The notes beneath the pieces were generated by a model that saw only the letters and a program-made list of their open reading frames with translations, was not told the DNA's origin and made no database searches. A DNA stretch of 64,000 nt from NCBI GenBank assembly GCA_007361935.1, contig CP041667.1:558001-622000 (forward strand), given 5' to 3'. Made by a program: the position numbers and the translations under genes. Source of the DNA: Lachnospiraceae bacterium KGMB03038. Lineage in GTDB: Bacteria; Bacillota; Clostridia; Lachnospirales; Lachnospiraceae. Below are positions 22,700 to 31,217 of the stretch, in pieces. The first letter of the stretch is position 1. Each line of letters starts with the position of its first letter.

Positions 22700-23140
22700 A
22701 TGCGGTCAGTGACCTTTCAAGTCCCGGGAAAGCCCCAGGGAAAAGCCAGGGCCAGGACCTTCTACAGCCCGTCATCCGGCCGGCACATGTCTCACACGCC
22801 AGACCGGACCGTCCTGTATGAAAATCTGATCAAGGATCAATTCCTGAATCATGCGGACGGGTTCTATCTTGAGCGGGAGATCCCGGTGTCGCTGCGGATT
22901 GTAGCCAGGTTCCTGCCGCCAAAGAGCGCGGCAAAGAAAAAGCAGCAGCAGATGCTGGGAGGTGAGATCCTCCCGCTGAAGAAGCCGGACATGGACAATA
23001 TCGTGAAGGTGGTGGCGGACGCTTTGAACGGCGTGGCATATCACGATGACACCCAGATCGTTCTGGTGTCCGCGAAGAAAGCCTATTCCGCGATGGAAGG
23101 GCTGGATATCACGGTTGAGGAATATTTAGGCGGGAGGTAG
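22700..23140 (+). CDS. rusA: RusA-type Holliday junction endonuclease
   Basis: The 146-residue protein begins with RSVTFQVPGKPQGKARARTF and has the metal-binding core LKKPDMDNIVKVVADALNG followed by VAYHDDTQIV, where the Asp residues are catalytic in RusA. It resolves recombination intermediates during phage replication. GGAAAGGAG precedes the start. Confidence 0.9.
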   Translation: MRSVTFQVPGKPQGKARARTFYSPSSGRHMSHTPDRTVLYENLIKDQFLNHADGFYLEREIPVSLRIVARFLPPKSAAKKKQQQMLGGEILPLKKPDMDNIVKVVADALNGVAYHDDTQIVLVSAKKAYSAMEGLDITVEEYLGGR

Positions 23141-23149
23141 GTGAGGACA

Positions 23150-23992
23150 TTGGCCAGACCAAAGAAGAGCGGCCTGTCATACTTCCCTCTGGACGTGGAT
23201 TTCTTTGAAGATCCAAAGATAAAGATACTGAGAGCCCGATATGGGCGGGATGGTATCGTACTATACATCTACCTTCTCTGCAGAATCTATAAGCAGGGCT
23301 ACTATATACAGGTGGATGATGATTTTGAGTATATCATATCTGATGACCTGAAAATGGATCAGAATAAGGCGAAGCAGGTCTTGAACTTCTTGCTGTCACG
23401 GTCACTGTTTGATAACACACTTTTTCAGTCGGACAAGGTCTTGACCTCTGCCGGAATACAGAGGAGATTTCAGCTGGCGGTAAAAGAGCGGGCAAAGAAA
23501 AATCCGATCGAAGTCGGGCGGTTCTGGCTTTTGAAAAAAGAAGAAACGGAACCTTTTATTAAATGCACCGTTTTTGGTGGTTTTTCCGGGAAAAACGAGA
23601 GTAATTCCGGGAAAAACGAGAGTAATTCACCGGAACAATCCCTAAAGAAAAGTAAAGTAAATAATATATATAATACTGCGTTTCCGCCAGAACTTGAGAA
23701 AGCCTTCCAGATGTACCTCCTTGTGCGTAAAAGTAATTACGGGGAGATCCTGCCGGAGCAGATCCAGGCATTGAGGGAAGATCTCCTGCAGTTGTCCACA
23801 GACGAAAAAGAACAGCTTGCTATCGTAAAGAAAGCCACAGCAGGAGGATGGAAGAGTTTTTACAAGTTGAAAAAGGAGCAAGCAAAGGACAAGCAGAATG
23901 GGAAGAAGAAAGGATTTGATAATTTCCAAGGTCGGGACTATGACATGGCAGATCTGGAGAGAAGATTAATAAAAAGGGGTGATATGTCATGA
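23150..23992 (+). CDS. phage replisome organiser, DUF4373-like N-terminus
   Basis: The ~280-residue protein begins (M)ARPKKSGLSYFPLDVDFFED, a phage replication-initiator N-terminal domain with winged-helix character. The C-terminal portion (~185-280) is a basic DnaD/DnaB-like region. The TTG at 23150 is chosen because related proteins begin M-A-R-P-K-K; a GTG at 23141 in frame is the alternative. It contains a tandem 21-bp repeat. It probably binds the origin and loads helicase. Confidence 0.75.
   Translation: MARPKKSGLSYFPLDVDFFEDPKIKILRARYGRDGIVLYIYLLCRIYKQGYYIQVDDDFEYIISDDLKMDQNKAKQVLNFLLSRSLFDNTLFQSDKVLTSAGIQRRFQLAVKERAKKNPIEVGRFWLLKKEETEPFIKCTVFGGFSGKNESNSGKNESNSPEQSLKKSKVNNIYNTAFPPELEKAFQMYLLVRKSNYGEILPEQIQALREDLLQLSTDEKEQLAIVKKATAGGWKSFYKLKKEQAKDKQNGKKKGFDNFQGRDYDMADLERRLIKRGDMS
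23584..23625 (+). repeat. 21-bp tandem repeat inside the replisome organiser gene
   Basis: Two identical 21-bp units (23584-23604, 23605-23625) encode SGKNESN-type repeats, followed by a partial third (TTC-CCGG). Origins are often inside phage initiator genes, so this may be an initiator-binding site. Confidence 0.7.
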
Positions 23993-24159
23993 TATCGACA
24001 GATCAGATTGAGATTTATGGTTTTGAATCCCTGGAGGATTTTGAACGATTCCGGCTGCGATGGATAATGGTCTGTTCAAAGATCAACCGCAACGGAAAAA
24101 ATGCTGGCCGTTCGGAAGTAGCAGAGCGGCGGGCAAAGATATTAAAGATTATTTTGTAA
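23989..24159 (+). CDS. 56-residue hypothetical protein upstream of the helicase
   Basis: It begins MISTDQIEIYGFESLEDFER and ends with a basic helix (SEVAERRAKILKIIL). It overlaps the replisome organiser stop (TCATGA), so it is translationally coupled. It occupies a different frame from the open stretch that precedes the helicase start, which argues for the later helicase start. Function unknown. Confidence 0.6.
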   Translation: MISTDQIEIYGFESLEDFERFRLRWIMVCSKINRNGKNAGRSEVAERRAKILKIIL

Positions 24160-24215
24160 AAACGGAAAGGAGGCGGGAGCCCCGGCCGGGAAAAGATATC
24201 TGGCTTCCTTTCGAC

Positions 24216-26732
24216 ATGGATTATTTAGAGTTTTTAAAAACAAAGATAGAGATTGCGCCGGAGAGTGGATTTGATGTAGATCCGGATGTGATCAATCCAG
24301 CGTTAAAGCCACACCAGCGGGACGCTGTGGCCTGGGCGTTAAAGGGTGGAAGGCGGGCTCTGTTTGAATCTTTTGGACTTGGCAAAACGATCCAGGAACT
24401 AGAGTTTTGCCGATTGGCCGCAGGACATGAAAAGAGACGAGCATTGATCGTTCTTCCTTTGGGTGTGAAACAGGAATTTTTGAGGGACGCCGCACAGCTT
24501 TTGAAGTATAGAGAAACATGGCCAGGATATAGGGATCCAGAATATTGTCGGACCATGGACGAGGTGAGGAAGTCGAAAAGCCAGATTGTGTTGACAAATT
24601 ATGAACGGGTCCGGGATGGAGATATCGATCCGTCATATTTTGGGGCAACGTCCTTAGATGAAGCAAGTGTACTGAGATCCTTTGGGAGTAAGACATATCA
24701 GACATTTCTGGACAAGTTCAAGGGGGTGCCCTATAAGCTGGTGGCGACGGCAACACCGTCTCCAAACCGATATAAGGAGCTGATCCATTACGCAGGATAT
24801 CTGGAGATCATGGACACCGGACAGGCGCTGACCAGGTTTTTCCAAAGGGACAGCACAAAAGCTAATAACCTGACACTCTACCCCAATATGGAAGATGAGT
24901 TCTGGCTGTGGGTGAGCTCCTGGGCGTTGTTCATCACAAAGCCGTCAGACCTGGATCCGGCTTATTCAGACGATGGATACGTGTTGCCGCCTTTGGATGT
25001 GAGATGGCACGAGATTCCAATCCACTATGGAGACGCGACAGAAAAAGATGGTCAGATGACGCTCTTTACAGACGCTGCCGCTGGACTAAAACAGGCGGCG
25101 GAAGTGAAGCGGAATACGATCGATATCCGGGTACAGAAGTTGAAAGAAATCGTGGAGGCGTATCCTGAAGAGCATTTTGTCTTATGGCATGACCAGGAAG
25201 CGGAACGCCACGCAATCAAGAAGGCGCTTCCTGAGGTCGTGGATATTTATGGATCTCAGGATTATGACATCCGTGAACAACGGGTGATCGATTTCTCAGA
25301 AGGAAGGACCAGGCTGTTTGCAACGAAGAAATCCTTGTCTGGATCTGGCTGCAACTTTCAACGGTATTGCCATCGGGAGATTTTCGTTGGGATTGACTAT
25401 GAGTTCAATGATTTTATCCAGGCTGTGCACCGGTGCTACCGCTTCCTACAGGATAAACCGGTGATCATCGACATTATCTATATGGAGAATGAGCGGAAGA
25501 TCAAGGAAGAACTGATCCGGAAATGGAAGGACCACGATCACATGATTGAGAAGATGATTGAGATTGTGAAGAAATATGGTCTTTCTTCCGCCGGGAAAGA
25601 GCAGGGACTGAAACGAAAGATGGGAGTGAAAACGGTGAGAGTAGAAGGCAAACACTATATGGCGGTACATGATGACTGTGTGGAAGAAGCAAGGAGGATG
25701 AAAGGCAATTCTGTTGGGCTGATCCATACTTCAATCCCGTTTGGGAACCATTATGAGTATAGTGCCAATTACAATGACTTTGGTCATAACCAGGATACGG
25801 AACGATTTTTTGAGCAGATGGATTTCCTGACACCGGAACTCTTTCGAGTACTGGAGCCCGGAAGGGTGGCGGCAATCCATGTGAAGGACCGGGTGCTGTT
25901 TGGAAATACCACGGGGACGGGAATGCCGACTGTGGAACCATTCCATGCGATGTGCATTAAGCACTATATGAAACATGGATTTCAATATTTTGGAATGATC
26001 ACCGTGGTGACTGATGTGGTCCGGGAAAACAACCAGACCTATCGCCTTGGCTGGACGGAGCAGTGCAAGGATGGTTCCAAGATGGGAGTTGGGTGTCCGG
26101 AATATATTCTTCTCTTCCGGAAGCTGCCTTCAGATCGGTCAAACGCCTATGCGGATGATCCGGTGAAAAAGACTAAAGACGAGTATACACGGGCACAGTG
26201 GCAGATTGACGCGCATGGGTACTGGAGAAGCTCAGGTGATCGCCTTGTCAGTAAAGAGGAACTGAAAGAGATTTCTGTGGATAACCTGCAGGCAGTCTAT
26301 CGGAAATACAGCCGCGGAACTGTCTATGATTATGATGAACATGTGAGACTGGCAGAAGAATTAGATCAGAACGGGAAACTTCCAGCCACTTTCATGGTTG
26401 TGGCGCCGGGATCCTGGAATCAGATGGAAGTTTGGGACGATATCAACCGTATGCGGACGTTGAACACAACGCAGAGCCGGAGAAGACAGCAGATGCACGT
26501 TTGCCCGTTGCAGCTTGATATTGTAGAACGTATCATCAATAGGTATTCCAATGAGGGGGATGTGGTACTGGATCCGTTTGGCGGGCTTATGACAGTACCG
26601 ATGACCGCGGTGAAAATGAACCGGTATGGATATGGGATCGAACTGAATCCAGACTATTTCCGGGATGGAGTTGGATATTTAAAAGAGGCTGAGGATGAAC
26701 GGGAAACGCCGACGTTGTTTGATTTTATGTAG
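24216..26732 (+). CDS. SNF2-type helicase fused to a DNA methyltransferase
   Basis: The 838-residue protein has N-terminal SF2/SNF2 motifs: GLGKT (54-58), the DEAH-like LDEAS (~147), TATPSPNR (~178) and QAVHRCYRF (~401). The C-terminal third is a beta-class amino-methyltransferase, with TSIPF in place of DPPY at ~505 and DPFGGLMTVPMTA at ~785 for SAM binding. It may act in replication or in methylating phage DNA. The altered DPPY makes activity uncertain. The frame is open from 24060, but the 23989-24159 gene covers most of that extension. No good RBS is seen before 24216. Confidence 0.8.
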   Translation: MDYLEFLKTKIEIAPESGFDVDPDVINPALKPHQRDAVAWALKGGRRALFESFGLGKTIQELEFCRLAAGHEKRRALIVLPLGVKQEFLRDAAQLLKYRETWPGYRDPEYCRTMDEVRKSKSQIVLTNYERVRDGDIDPSYFGATSLDEASVLRSFGSKTYQTFLDKFKGVPYKLVATATPSPNRYKELIHYAGYLEIMDTGQALTRFFQRDSTKANNLTLYPNMEDEFWLWVSSWALFITKPSDLDPAYSDDGYVLPPLDVRWHEIPIHYGDATEKDGQMTLFTDAAAGLKQAAEVKRNTIDIRVQKLKEIVEAYPEEHFVLWHDQEAERHAIKKALPEVVDIYGSQDYDIREQRVIDFSEGRTRLFATKKSLSGSGCNFQRYCHREIFVGIDYEFNDFIQAVHRCYRFLQDKPVIIDIIYMENERKIKEELIRKWKDHDHMIEKMIEIVKKYGLSSAGKEQGLKRKMGVKTVRVEGKHYMAVHDDCVEEARRMKGNSVGLIHTSIPFGNHYEYSANYNDFGHNQDTERFFEQMDFLTPELFRVLEPGRVAAIHVKDRVLFGNTTGTGMPTVEPFHAMCIKHYMKHGFQYFGMITVVTDVVRENNQTYRLGWTEQCKDGSKMGVGCPEYILLFRKLPSDRSNAYADDPVKKTKDEYTRAQWQIDAHGYWRSSGDRLVSKEELKEISVDNLQAVYRKYSRGTVYDYDEHVRLAEELDQNGKLPATFMVVAPGSWNQMEVWDDINRMRTLNTTQSRRRQQMHVCPLQLDIVERIINRYSNEGDVVLDPFGGLMTVPMTAVKMNRYGYGIELNPDYFRDGVGYLKEAEDERETPTLFDFM

Positions 26733-26782
26733 AGTGAATGACAAATAAAAATCATGGGGTGAGTATACAGAAGCAAAGAAAT

Positions 26783-26821
26783 AAGCGGTAGACCGTCCGC
26801 CAAGACTAATATCTACCGCTT
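26783..26821. repeat. 10-bp inverted repeat before the second recombinase
   Basis: AAGCGGTAGA (26783-26792) and TCTACCGCTT (26812-26821) are perfectly complementary, with a 19-base spacer. Absence of a T-tract makes a protein-binding or recombination site as likely as a terminator. Confidence 0.6.
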
Positions 26822-26875
26822 CCACCTGAGGACATTATACCATAGCGGTCCTTGGGAGACAAGGAGGGAAAAGCT

Positions 26876-27937
26876 ATGTATACACAGAAAGAGATATTAC
26901 GGGACACTATATTGACCGGAATGAAACCATACCTTGATGCCGCAGTGCTGGATATCCTAAACCAGGTAGTCGTGCAGGCATTGTTTGATGTGGAGGTTAC
27001 AGAGAGCCAAACGCTTCCGGCTACTAGGAATAATACCAATGAGCATATCCTGCAGTTATATATGACCAAAAAGGCTCCAAAGCTGAGCCCTAAAACCGTT
27101 AATTATTATCTACTGACTATCCGGCGATTTTCCGACTATGTGGATAAGTCTCTGCTGGACGTGACTGATATGGATGTGGAGTGTTACCTACAGGCCTATG
27201 CTCGCAAGGGAAATCAGGCCAGCACGGTCAATAATGAGAGACGTAACTTGTCCGCATTTTACACCTGGGCACGCAAAAGCCATCTGGTCAATGATAACCC
27301 AGTGGACGGAGTAGAGCCTTACAAAACGATAGACAAACCTATTGAATATATGGAGGACTGGGAGATGGAGGCTATGCGGGACGCCTGTAAGCTGGAAAAA
27401 TCCAGTAAGGTTACTGAGATTAAGGAGTATAGGGAATGCTTGCGAGACCGGGCGCTGATTGAGTTTTTACGAAGCACGGCCGTTAGGGTATCAGAGTGTG
27501 CGTCTGTGGATATCCGGGATATCGATTGGCAGACTGGAGAGTTAGTGGTGTACGGTCAAAAGACCAGGAGCTATCGGACCGTCTGCTTGGACGATGCAGC
27601 CCGGTATCACGTCCGCAAGTACATAGATAGCAGGAGAGACAACGATCCGGCGCTATTTGCGTCACTTAAGGCCCCACATAATCGCCTGACTAAATCAGGG
27701 ATTGAGAGTGCGATCAAGGCAGTGGCAATCCGGGCAGGCCTCAAACGCCGAGTGTACCCGCACCTATTTCGTAAGACCACAGCGACCAATATGACGCGGC
27801 GGGGGTGCCCTAGGGAGCTGATCGCACTGTATCTTGGACATAAAAACGGCAACACGCGGACGCTTAACGCTCATTACGCTGCTACTGACCAGGGACAAGT
27901 ATTGGCTGCATTCCGACAGTATGGAGCTGCGGCTTAG
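26876..27937 (+). CDS. second tyrosine recombinase (XerC/D-like), in the replication module
   Basis: The 353-residue protein has a SAM-like N-terminal domain (SPKTVNYYLLTIRRFSDYVD, ~75-94). Its catalytic domain has Arg in STAVRVSECAS (~202), HLFRKT (His-x-x-Arg, ~300), GHKNGNT (~324) and Tyr in NAHYA (~335). AAGGAGG precedes ATG 26876. It lies far from the att sites, so it is unlikely to be the integrase. It could resolve phage multimers or act on the adjacent inverted repeat. Confidence 0.85.
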   Translation: MYTQKEILRDTILTGMKPYLDAAVLDILNQVVVQALFDVEVTESQTLPATRNNTNEHILQLYMTKKAPKLSPKTVNYYLLTIRRFSDYVDKSLLDVTDMDVECYLQAYARKGNQASTVNNERRNLSAFYTWARKSHLVNDNPVDGVEPYKTIDKPIEYMEDWEMEAMRDACKLEKSSKVTEIKEYRECLRDRALIEFLRSTAVRVSECASVDIRDIDWQTGELVVYGQKTRSYRTVCLDDAARYHVRKYIDSRRDNDPALFASLKAPHNRLTKSGIESAIKAVAIRAGLKRRVYPHLFRKTTATNMTRRGCPRELIALYLGHKNGNTRTLNAHYAATDQGQVLAAFRQYGAAA

Positions 27938-27971
27938 GAAGGAGAAAATATGTATTAGAAGGAGGACAATC

Positions 27972-28328
27972 ATGAAAAAGAAATCACCAGAACAGGAACT
28001 AGAAGGATTGCGCGCCTATATCCGTAAGGAAATCGAATGCTGGGAATATATCAACAAGAATGGGTGCAATGATCCTTTCTGGCCGGATGGAACCAATATG
28101 AATTTGACGCGGAACCATATTATATACGCAAAGAACCAAATATTAGAAATCTGCGAGGTGAACAAATTACCAATACCGGAAGAGATGTATCTACCAACCC
28201 CGCCGGAAGTAAATGATTACTACATGGCAAACCTGAAGCAGCGGGAACGGGTGAAACGGATTGACAATCCAGAAAAAATCACAACGAAGCGGACGAAATA
28301 CGATCGAGAACAAATGTCATTATTTTAG
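27972..28328 (+). CDS. phage protein with C-terminal beta-clamp-binding-like motif
   Basis: The 118-residue hydrophilic protein is preceded by GGAGGACAATC. Its last residues are REQMSLF, close to the sliding-clamp consensus QL[SD]LF. Many phage replication accessory proteins end this way. The remainder (KKKSPEQELEGLRAYIRKEI...) is not recognised. Confidence 0.65.
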   Translation: MKKKSPEQELEGLRAYIRKEIECWEYINKNGCNDPFWPDGTNMNLTRNHIIYAKNQILEICEVNKLPIPEEMYLPTPPEVNDYYMANLKQRERVKRIDNPEKITTKRTKYDREQMSLF

Positions 28329-28340
28329 GAGTGCGGAGTA

Positions 28341-28390
28341 TTGCAACTAATAGCGACTAATTGCAAATGATTGCAACTAATTGCAACTAA
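28341..28390 (+). repeat. five tandem 10-bp repeats (TTGCAACTAA type)
   Basis: The units are TTGCAACTAA, TAGCGACTAA, TTGCAAATGA, TTGCAACTAA and TTGCAACTAA. The 10-bp period places each on one helix face. The last units share AATTGCAACTAAA with the region upstream of the integrase. It may be an iteron array or an operator for the following gene. Confidence 0.8.
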
Positions 28391-28420
28391 ATTTTGATTT
28401 AACGGAGGGACAAGGTTGAT

Positions 28421-29137
28421 GTGAGAAAAAAACTAAAAGTGTGTTGGCTATCAGCGGGGGTGTCATCGTTTGTGGCAGGGTATTTGGCAAAAGAAGTGGA
28501 TGAATATATCTACATTGACATTGATAATCAACACCCGGATAGCATGAGGTTTATTAAGGACTGTGAAAAAGCTTTGGAAAGACCGATAAAAATACTCAGA
28601 TCTCCATATCGAAGTGTAGAGAATGTGATTAAACAATTTCGATATATTAACGGTGCCTACGGCGCGAAATGCACACAAATCCTGAAAAAGCGTGTGCGAA
28701 AAGAATGGGAAGATGCACATAAGGATTATGAGATTATATATGTCTGGGGATTTGATGTCGGAGAAAAGGGCCGTGCAGAACGCCTGAATGAATCTATGTC
28801 AGAGTTTGAGCATGAATACCCGTTGATAGAGAGAAATCTGACCAAACAAGACGCACATGCGATTCTGGACAGGCTGGGAATCAAGAGGCCGGTTATGTAC
28901 GATCTTGGGTACCAGAACAATAATTGTATTGGATGCGTCAAGGGTGGAATGGGTTACTGGAACAAGATCAGGCAAGACTTCCCGGAAGTGTTTGACCGGA
29001 TGGCGAAATTGGAAAGAGAAGTAGGGCACTCATGCATTAGAGGTGTCTTCCTGGATGAACTTTCCCCGGAACGAGGGCGAATAGAAGATGAGATTATGCA
29101 GGAGTGCGGAATTATGTGCTATTTAGCATTAAACTGA
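28421..29137 (+). CDS. phosphoadenosine phosphosulfate reductase-family (PP-loop) phage protein
   Basis: The 238-residue protein begins with a PP-loop-like LSAGVSSFVAGYLAK (SGGxxS variant, ~residue 10) and YIYIDIDNQHPDSMRF. It carries CIGCVKGG (~168) and later Cys residues. Such proteins are common in phages; activity as sulfonucleotide reductase, tRNA or DNA modification enzyme is unproven. GTG start 28421 follows GGAGG/AAGG. Confidence 0.75.
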   Translation: MRKKLKVCWLSAGVSSFVAGYLAKEVDEYIYIDIDNQHPDSMRFIKDCEKALERPIKILRSPYRSVENVIKQFRYINGAYGAKCTQILKKRVRKEWEDAHKDYEIIYVWGFDVGEKGRAERLNESMSEFEHEYPLIERNLTKQDAHAILDRLGIKRPVMYDLGYQNNNCIGCVKGGMGYWNKIRQDFPEVFDRMAKLEREVGHSCIRGVFLDELSPERGRIEDEIMQECGIMCYLALN

Positions 29138-29247
29138 TATTTAGGGCGTGACTGAAGGTGTGGTCACAGTAACTAGCGGTGTGGAGAGACCACTGCATAA
29201 GCGGGGTACGGGGCGATGTTGCAGAACAAACGAAGGGATGAATGACG

Positions 29248-29511
29248 ATGAAAGAATTAACAGTAAAAGAATTAAGGGAAGCGCTGAAGGGCGTACCAGA
29301 TGATCTGCCGGTACGCTTAAGTAGTGACACAGGGGTAGATCAGGGAGAGGGAGATATCATTATTGAGTCGGCGAACCGAGTAAAATGCGGTGATATGGAG
29401 TACTTTGATATCTATGCAAATGACATTGTTGACGATGAAGAAGACTGCGAGAGCCTTCCAGATGATGAGTTTGATAGGCTTATGGGACTTCTGGGAGAGC
29501 GGGGAGAATGA
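29248..29511 (+). CDS. small acidic hypothetical phage protein
   Basis: The 87-residue protein begins MKELTVKELREALKGVPDDL, a pattern seen in small phage proteins with a conserved PDDxPV segment. ATG 29248 has GAAGGGA ~9 bases upstream. It is followed by a coupled gene. Function unknown. Confidence 0.6.
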   Translation: MKELTVKELREALKGVPDDLPVRLSSDTGVDQGEGDIIIESANRVKCGDMEYFDIYANDIVDDEEDCESLPDDEFDRLMGLLGERGE

Positions 29512-29512
29512 C

Positions 29513-29794
29513 ATGCAGGAATTAACATCAAAAGAAATAAATGAAATGAAGCACTGTATAGGGTTGGATTATAAAAAACCATACAAAAGACATGGAAAGG
29601 AATTTTACAAACCGTACAGAAACCGCTATGCAACATATGTCTACGATGAGGTTTGGAATGGATTAGTTGGAAAGGGGTTTTCAAAGCATGAAAGTGTAGA
29701 TGAAAAACAAAGGACAGTGTTTTATTTGACCAGAAAAGGACTTGACGCTCTGGGAGACGTGATTGGTGTACATATCTATGATGAGGAGGACTGA
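29513..29794 (+). CDS. hypothetical phage protein
   Basis: The 93-residue protein begins MQELTSKEINEMKHCIGLDY and ends FYLTRKGLDALGDVIG, a winged-helix-like ending. GGGGAG supports ATG 29513. Role unknown. Confidence 0.55.
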   Translation: MQELTSKEINEMKHCIGLDYKKPYKRHGKEFYKPYRNRYATYVYDEVWNGLVGKGFSKHESVDEKQRTVFYLTRKGLDALGDVIGVHIYDEED

Positions 29795-29795
29795 C

Positions 29796-30230
29796 ATGCA
29801 GGAATTAGAGAAGATTCTGGAAGAGATAGATCAAAGGATTGAAAAGGCTGAGAAAATCATTGTTGATCATCCGAGTGACAAATTGGACGAAATAGCAAAT
29901 GATACGGCTGAAGCGTTTATTGAGGCATATAAAGAGTGTCAGGATATCATCCACAAGCACCTATCTCGTGAAAACGACTCTGAAATCACGAGATTGTCAC
30001 GAGATAATGACGGATGGATTCCGGTGGAGGAACGGTTGCCGGAAACGAATGAGGATGGACTGAGCGAAGATGTGCTGGTTAGTTTTTCTGATTCGCATAG
30101 TAGATGTATAGGATTTTATGATTTTAATAAAAAGCGCTGGTATGTACATGAATCATGCCCGTATATTGGCAGACTGATCGCATGGCGCCCTCTTCCAGAG
30201 CCATACCGCCCGGAAAGGAATCGGCCATGA
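29796..30230 (+). CDS. DUF551 phage protein
   Basis: The 144-residue protein has a helical N-terminal half and a DUF551 C-terminus (DGWIPVEERLPE ... RLIAWRPLPEPYRP). It starts 1 base after the previous stop with GAGGAGG upstream and overlaps the next gene by ATGA. Function unknown. Confidence 0.75.
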   Translation: MQELEKILEEIDQRIEKAEKIIVDHPSDKLDEIANDTAEAFIEAYKECQDIIHKHLSRENDSEITRLSRDNDGWIPVEERLPETNEDGLSEDVLVSFSDSHSRCIGFYDFNKKRWYVHESCPYIGRLIAWRPLPEPYRPERNRP

Positions 30231-30403
30231 CGGTCCGTGATCTGATTGACCGCCTGCTGGTTGAGATTCAATCCGGCGAGCTGAAAGGTTCTGACCCGGT
30301 GCCGGCGGACCTCCTGGCGGATAGTGTGCTGGAGAGATACGGAGTGGCTGAGTACATAGCGGAGAAATACGGGATAGGGGAGGTTGGTAAGCATGGGGAC
30401 TGA
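30227..30403 (+). CDS. small hypothetical phage protein
   Basis: The 58-residue protein begins MTVRDLIDRLLVEIQSGELK. It overlaps the DUF551 gene (ATGA) and the next gene by 11 bases. Function unknown. Confidence 0.55.
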   Translation: MTVRDLIDRLLVEIQSGELKGSDPVPADLLADSVLERYGVAEYIAEKYGIGEVGKHGD

Positions 30404-30638
30404 TTGGAGCCCAGAGGGATATGCCTTATGTGCGGCCAAGGTGGTAGAGCAGGCGGCCCAGGACTACCGGAGGGCGCTGCGGCGGCTGTACCATCATCCA
30501 GAAGACGTAGCGGCGCAATCCGGGAAAGAAGAGTGCGAGAGGTTTTTCCGGCGGGATATAGGGATGTACTCCAATCTAGATGGGGAATCTATCATCCGTG
30601 AGATCCAAAAGCGGGTGAAAGGAGAGATGAAGCGATGA
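30393..30638 (+). CDS. small hypothetical phage protein
   Basis: The 81-residue helical protein begins MGTDWSPEGYALCAAKVVEQ. ATG 30393 has GGGAGG 10 bases upstream. It overlaps the following regulator gene by 4 bases. Function unknown. Confidence 0.55.
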   Translation: MGTDWSPEGYALCAAKVVEQAAQDYRRALRRLYHHPEDVAAQSGKEECERFFRRDIGMYSNLDGESIIREIQKRVKGEMKR

Positions 30639-31069
30639 ATAGAGCGATATTGAACAGGTACAAGCCAAACAAAAAAGAGTTGGCATTACTTGATCGGCAA
30701 CTGAATCGACTGTACGGACGACTGGAGGAAGTCGAGGAAGTATCCGGGAAGGTATCAAAATCCTCGGATGACTGGCCGTACATAGAGGAGTATGTTACTG
30801 TCAGGATGGCAGAGCCGAAGGCCGCCGCGAAGATTAAGGACAAGATCAGGGTCAAGGAATCCAGGAGGCAGACGGTTATGTGTGAGGTTTTGGAGGTAGA
30901 GGGCTTCATCGAGAGCCTGCCGGAGGGGATTGAGAGGCAGATCCTAGAGATGGTCTACCTGGAAGGGATGAGCCAGGGAGAAGTTGGAGAGATATTGAAC
31001 CTTGAAAGAAGCGGAATATCCAAAAAGATAAGTGGCTGCCTAAAAGATTCACAGCATTCACACTTTTAG
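30635..31069 (+). CDS. late-gene regulator candidate, sigma-region-4-like (ArpU/RinA/DUF1492 type)
   Basis: The 144-residue protein has an N-terminal coiled segment and a C-terminal HTH (LEMVYLEGMSQGEVGEILNL, then ERSGISKKISGCLK) as in sigma region 4-like phage late activators. It is the last gene before the terminase block, the usual place. Activation of the packaging/structural operon is inferred. Confidence 0.75.
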   Translation: MNRAILNRYKPNKKELALLDRQLNRLYGRLEEVEEVSGKVSKSSDDWPYIEEYVTVRMAEPKAAAKIKDKIRVKESRRQTVMCEVLEVEGFIESLPEGIERQILEMVYLEGMSQGEVGEILNLERSGISKKISGCLKDSQHSHF

Positions 31070-31152
31070 TGTGCTATACTTATACTGAGAAAAGTGGATG
31101 ACGTAGAGAACCCTCCTTTTTTCTCTCTAATGACATATAGACATACACGGTA

Positions 31153-31185
31153 AAAGACGCCTACCAGTTAGGGCGTCTTTTTCGT
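31153..31185 (+). terminator. terminator between early and late blocks
   Basis: AAAGACGCC pairs with GGGCGTCTTT, followed by TTCG. Confidence 0.75.
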
Positions 31186-31217
31186 TGTATAAATCAGCCC
31201 AGAATGAAGGTGGTGAC

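Noticed and set aside
24060..24215. Earlier start of the helicase-methyltransferase
   Set aside because: The stretch is largely covered by the 56-residue gene in another frame. Homologous sequence appears to begin near MDYLEFLKTKI.
29138..29247. Possible riboswitch or small RNA between the PAPS-like gene and 29248
   Set aside because: There are repeated GGTGTGG pieces, but no stable helix or terminator could be traced by eye.
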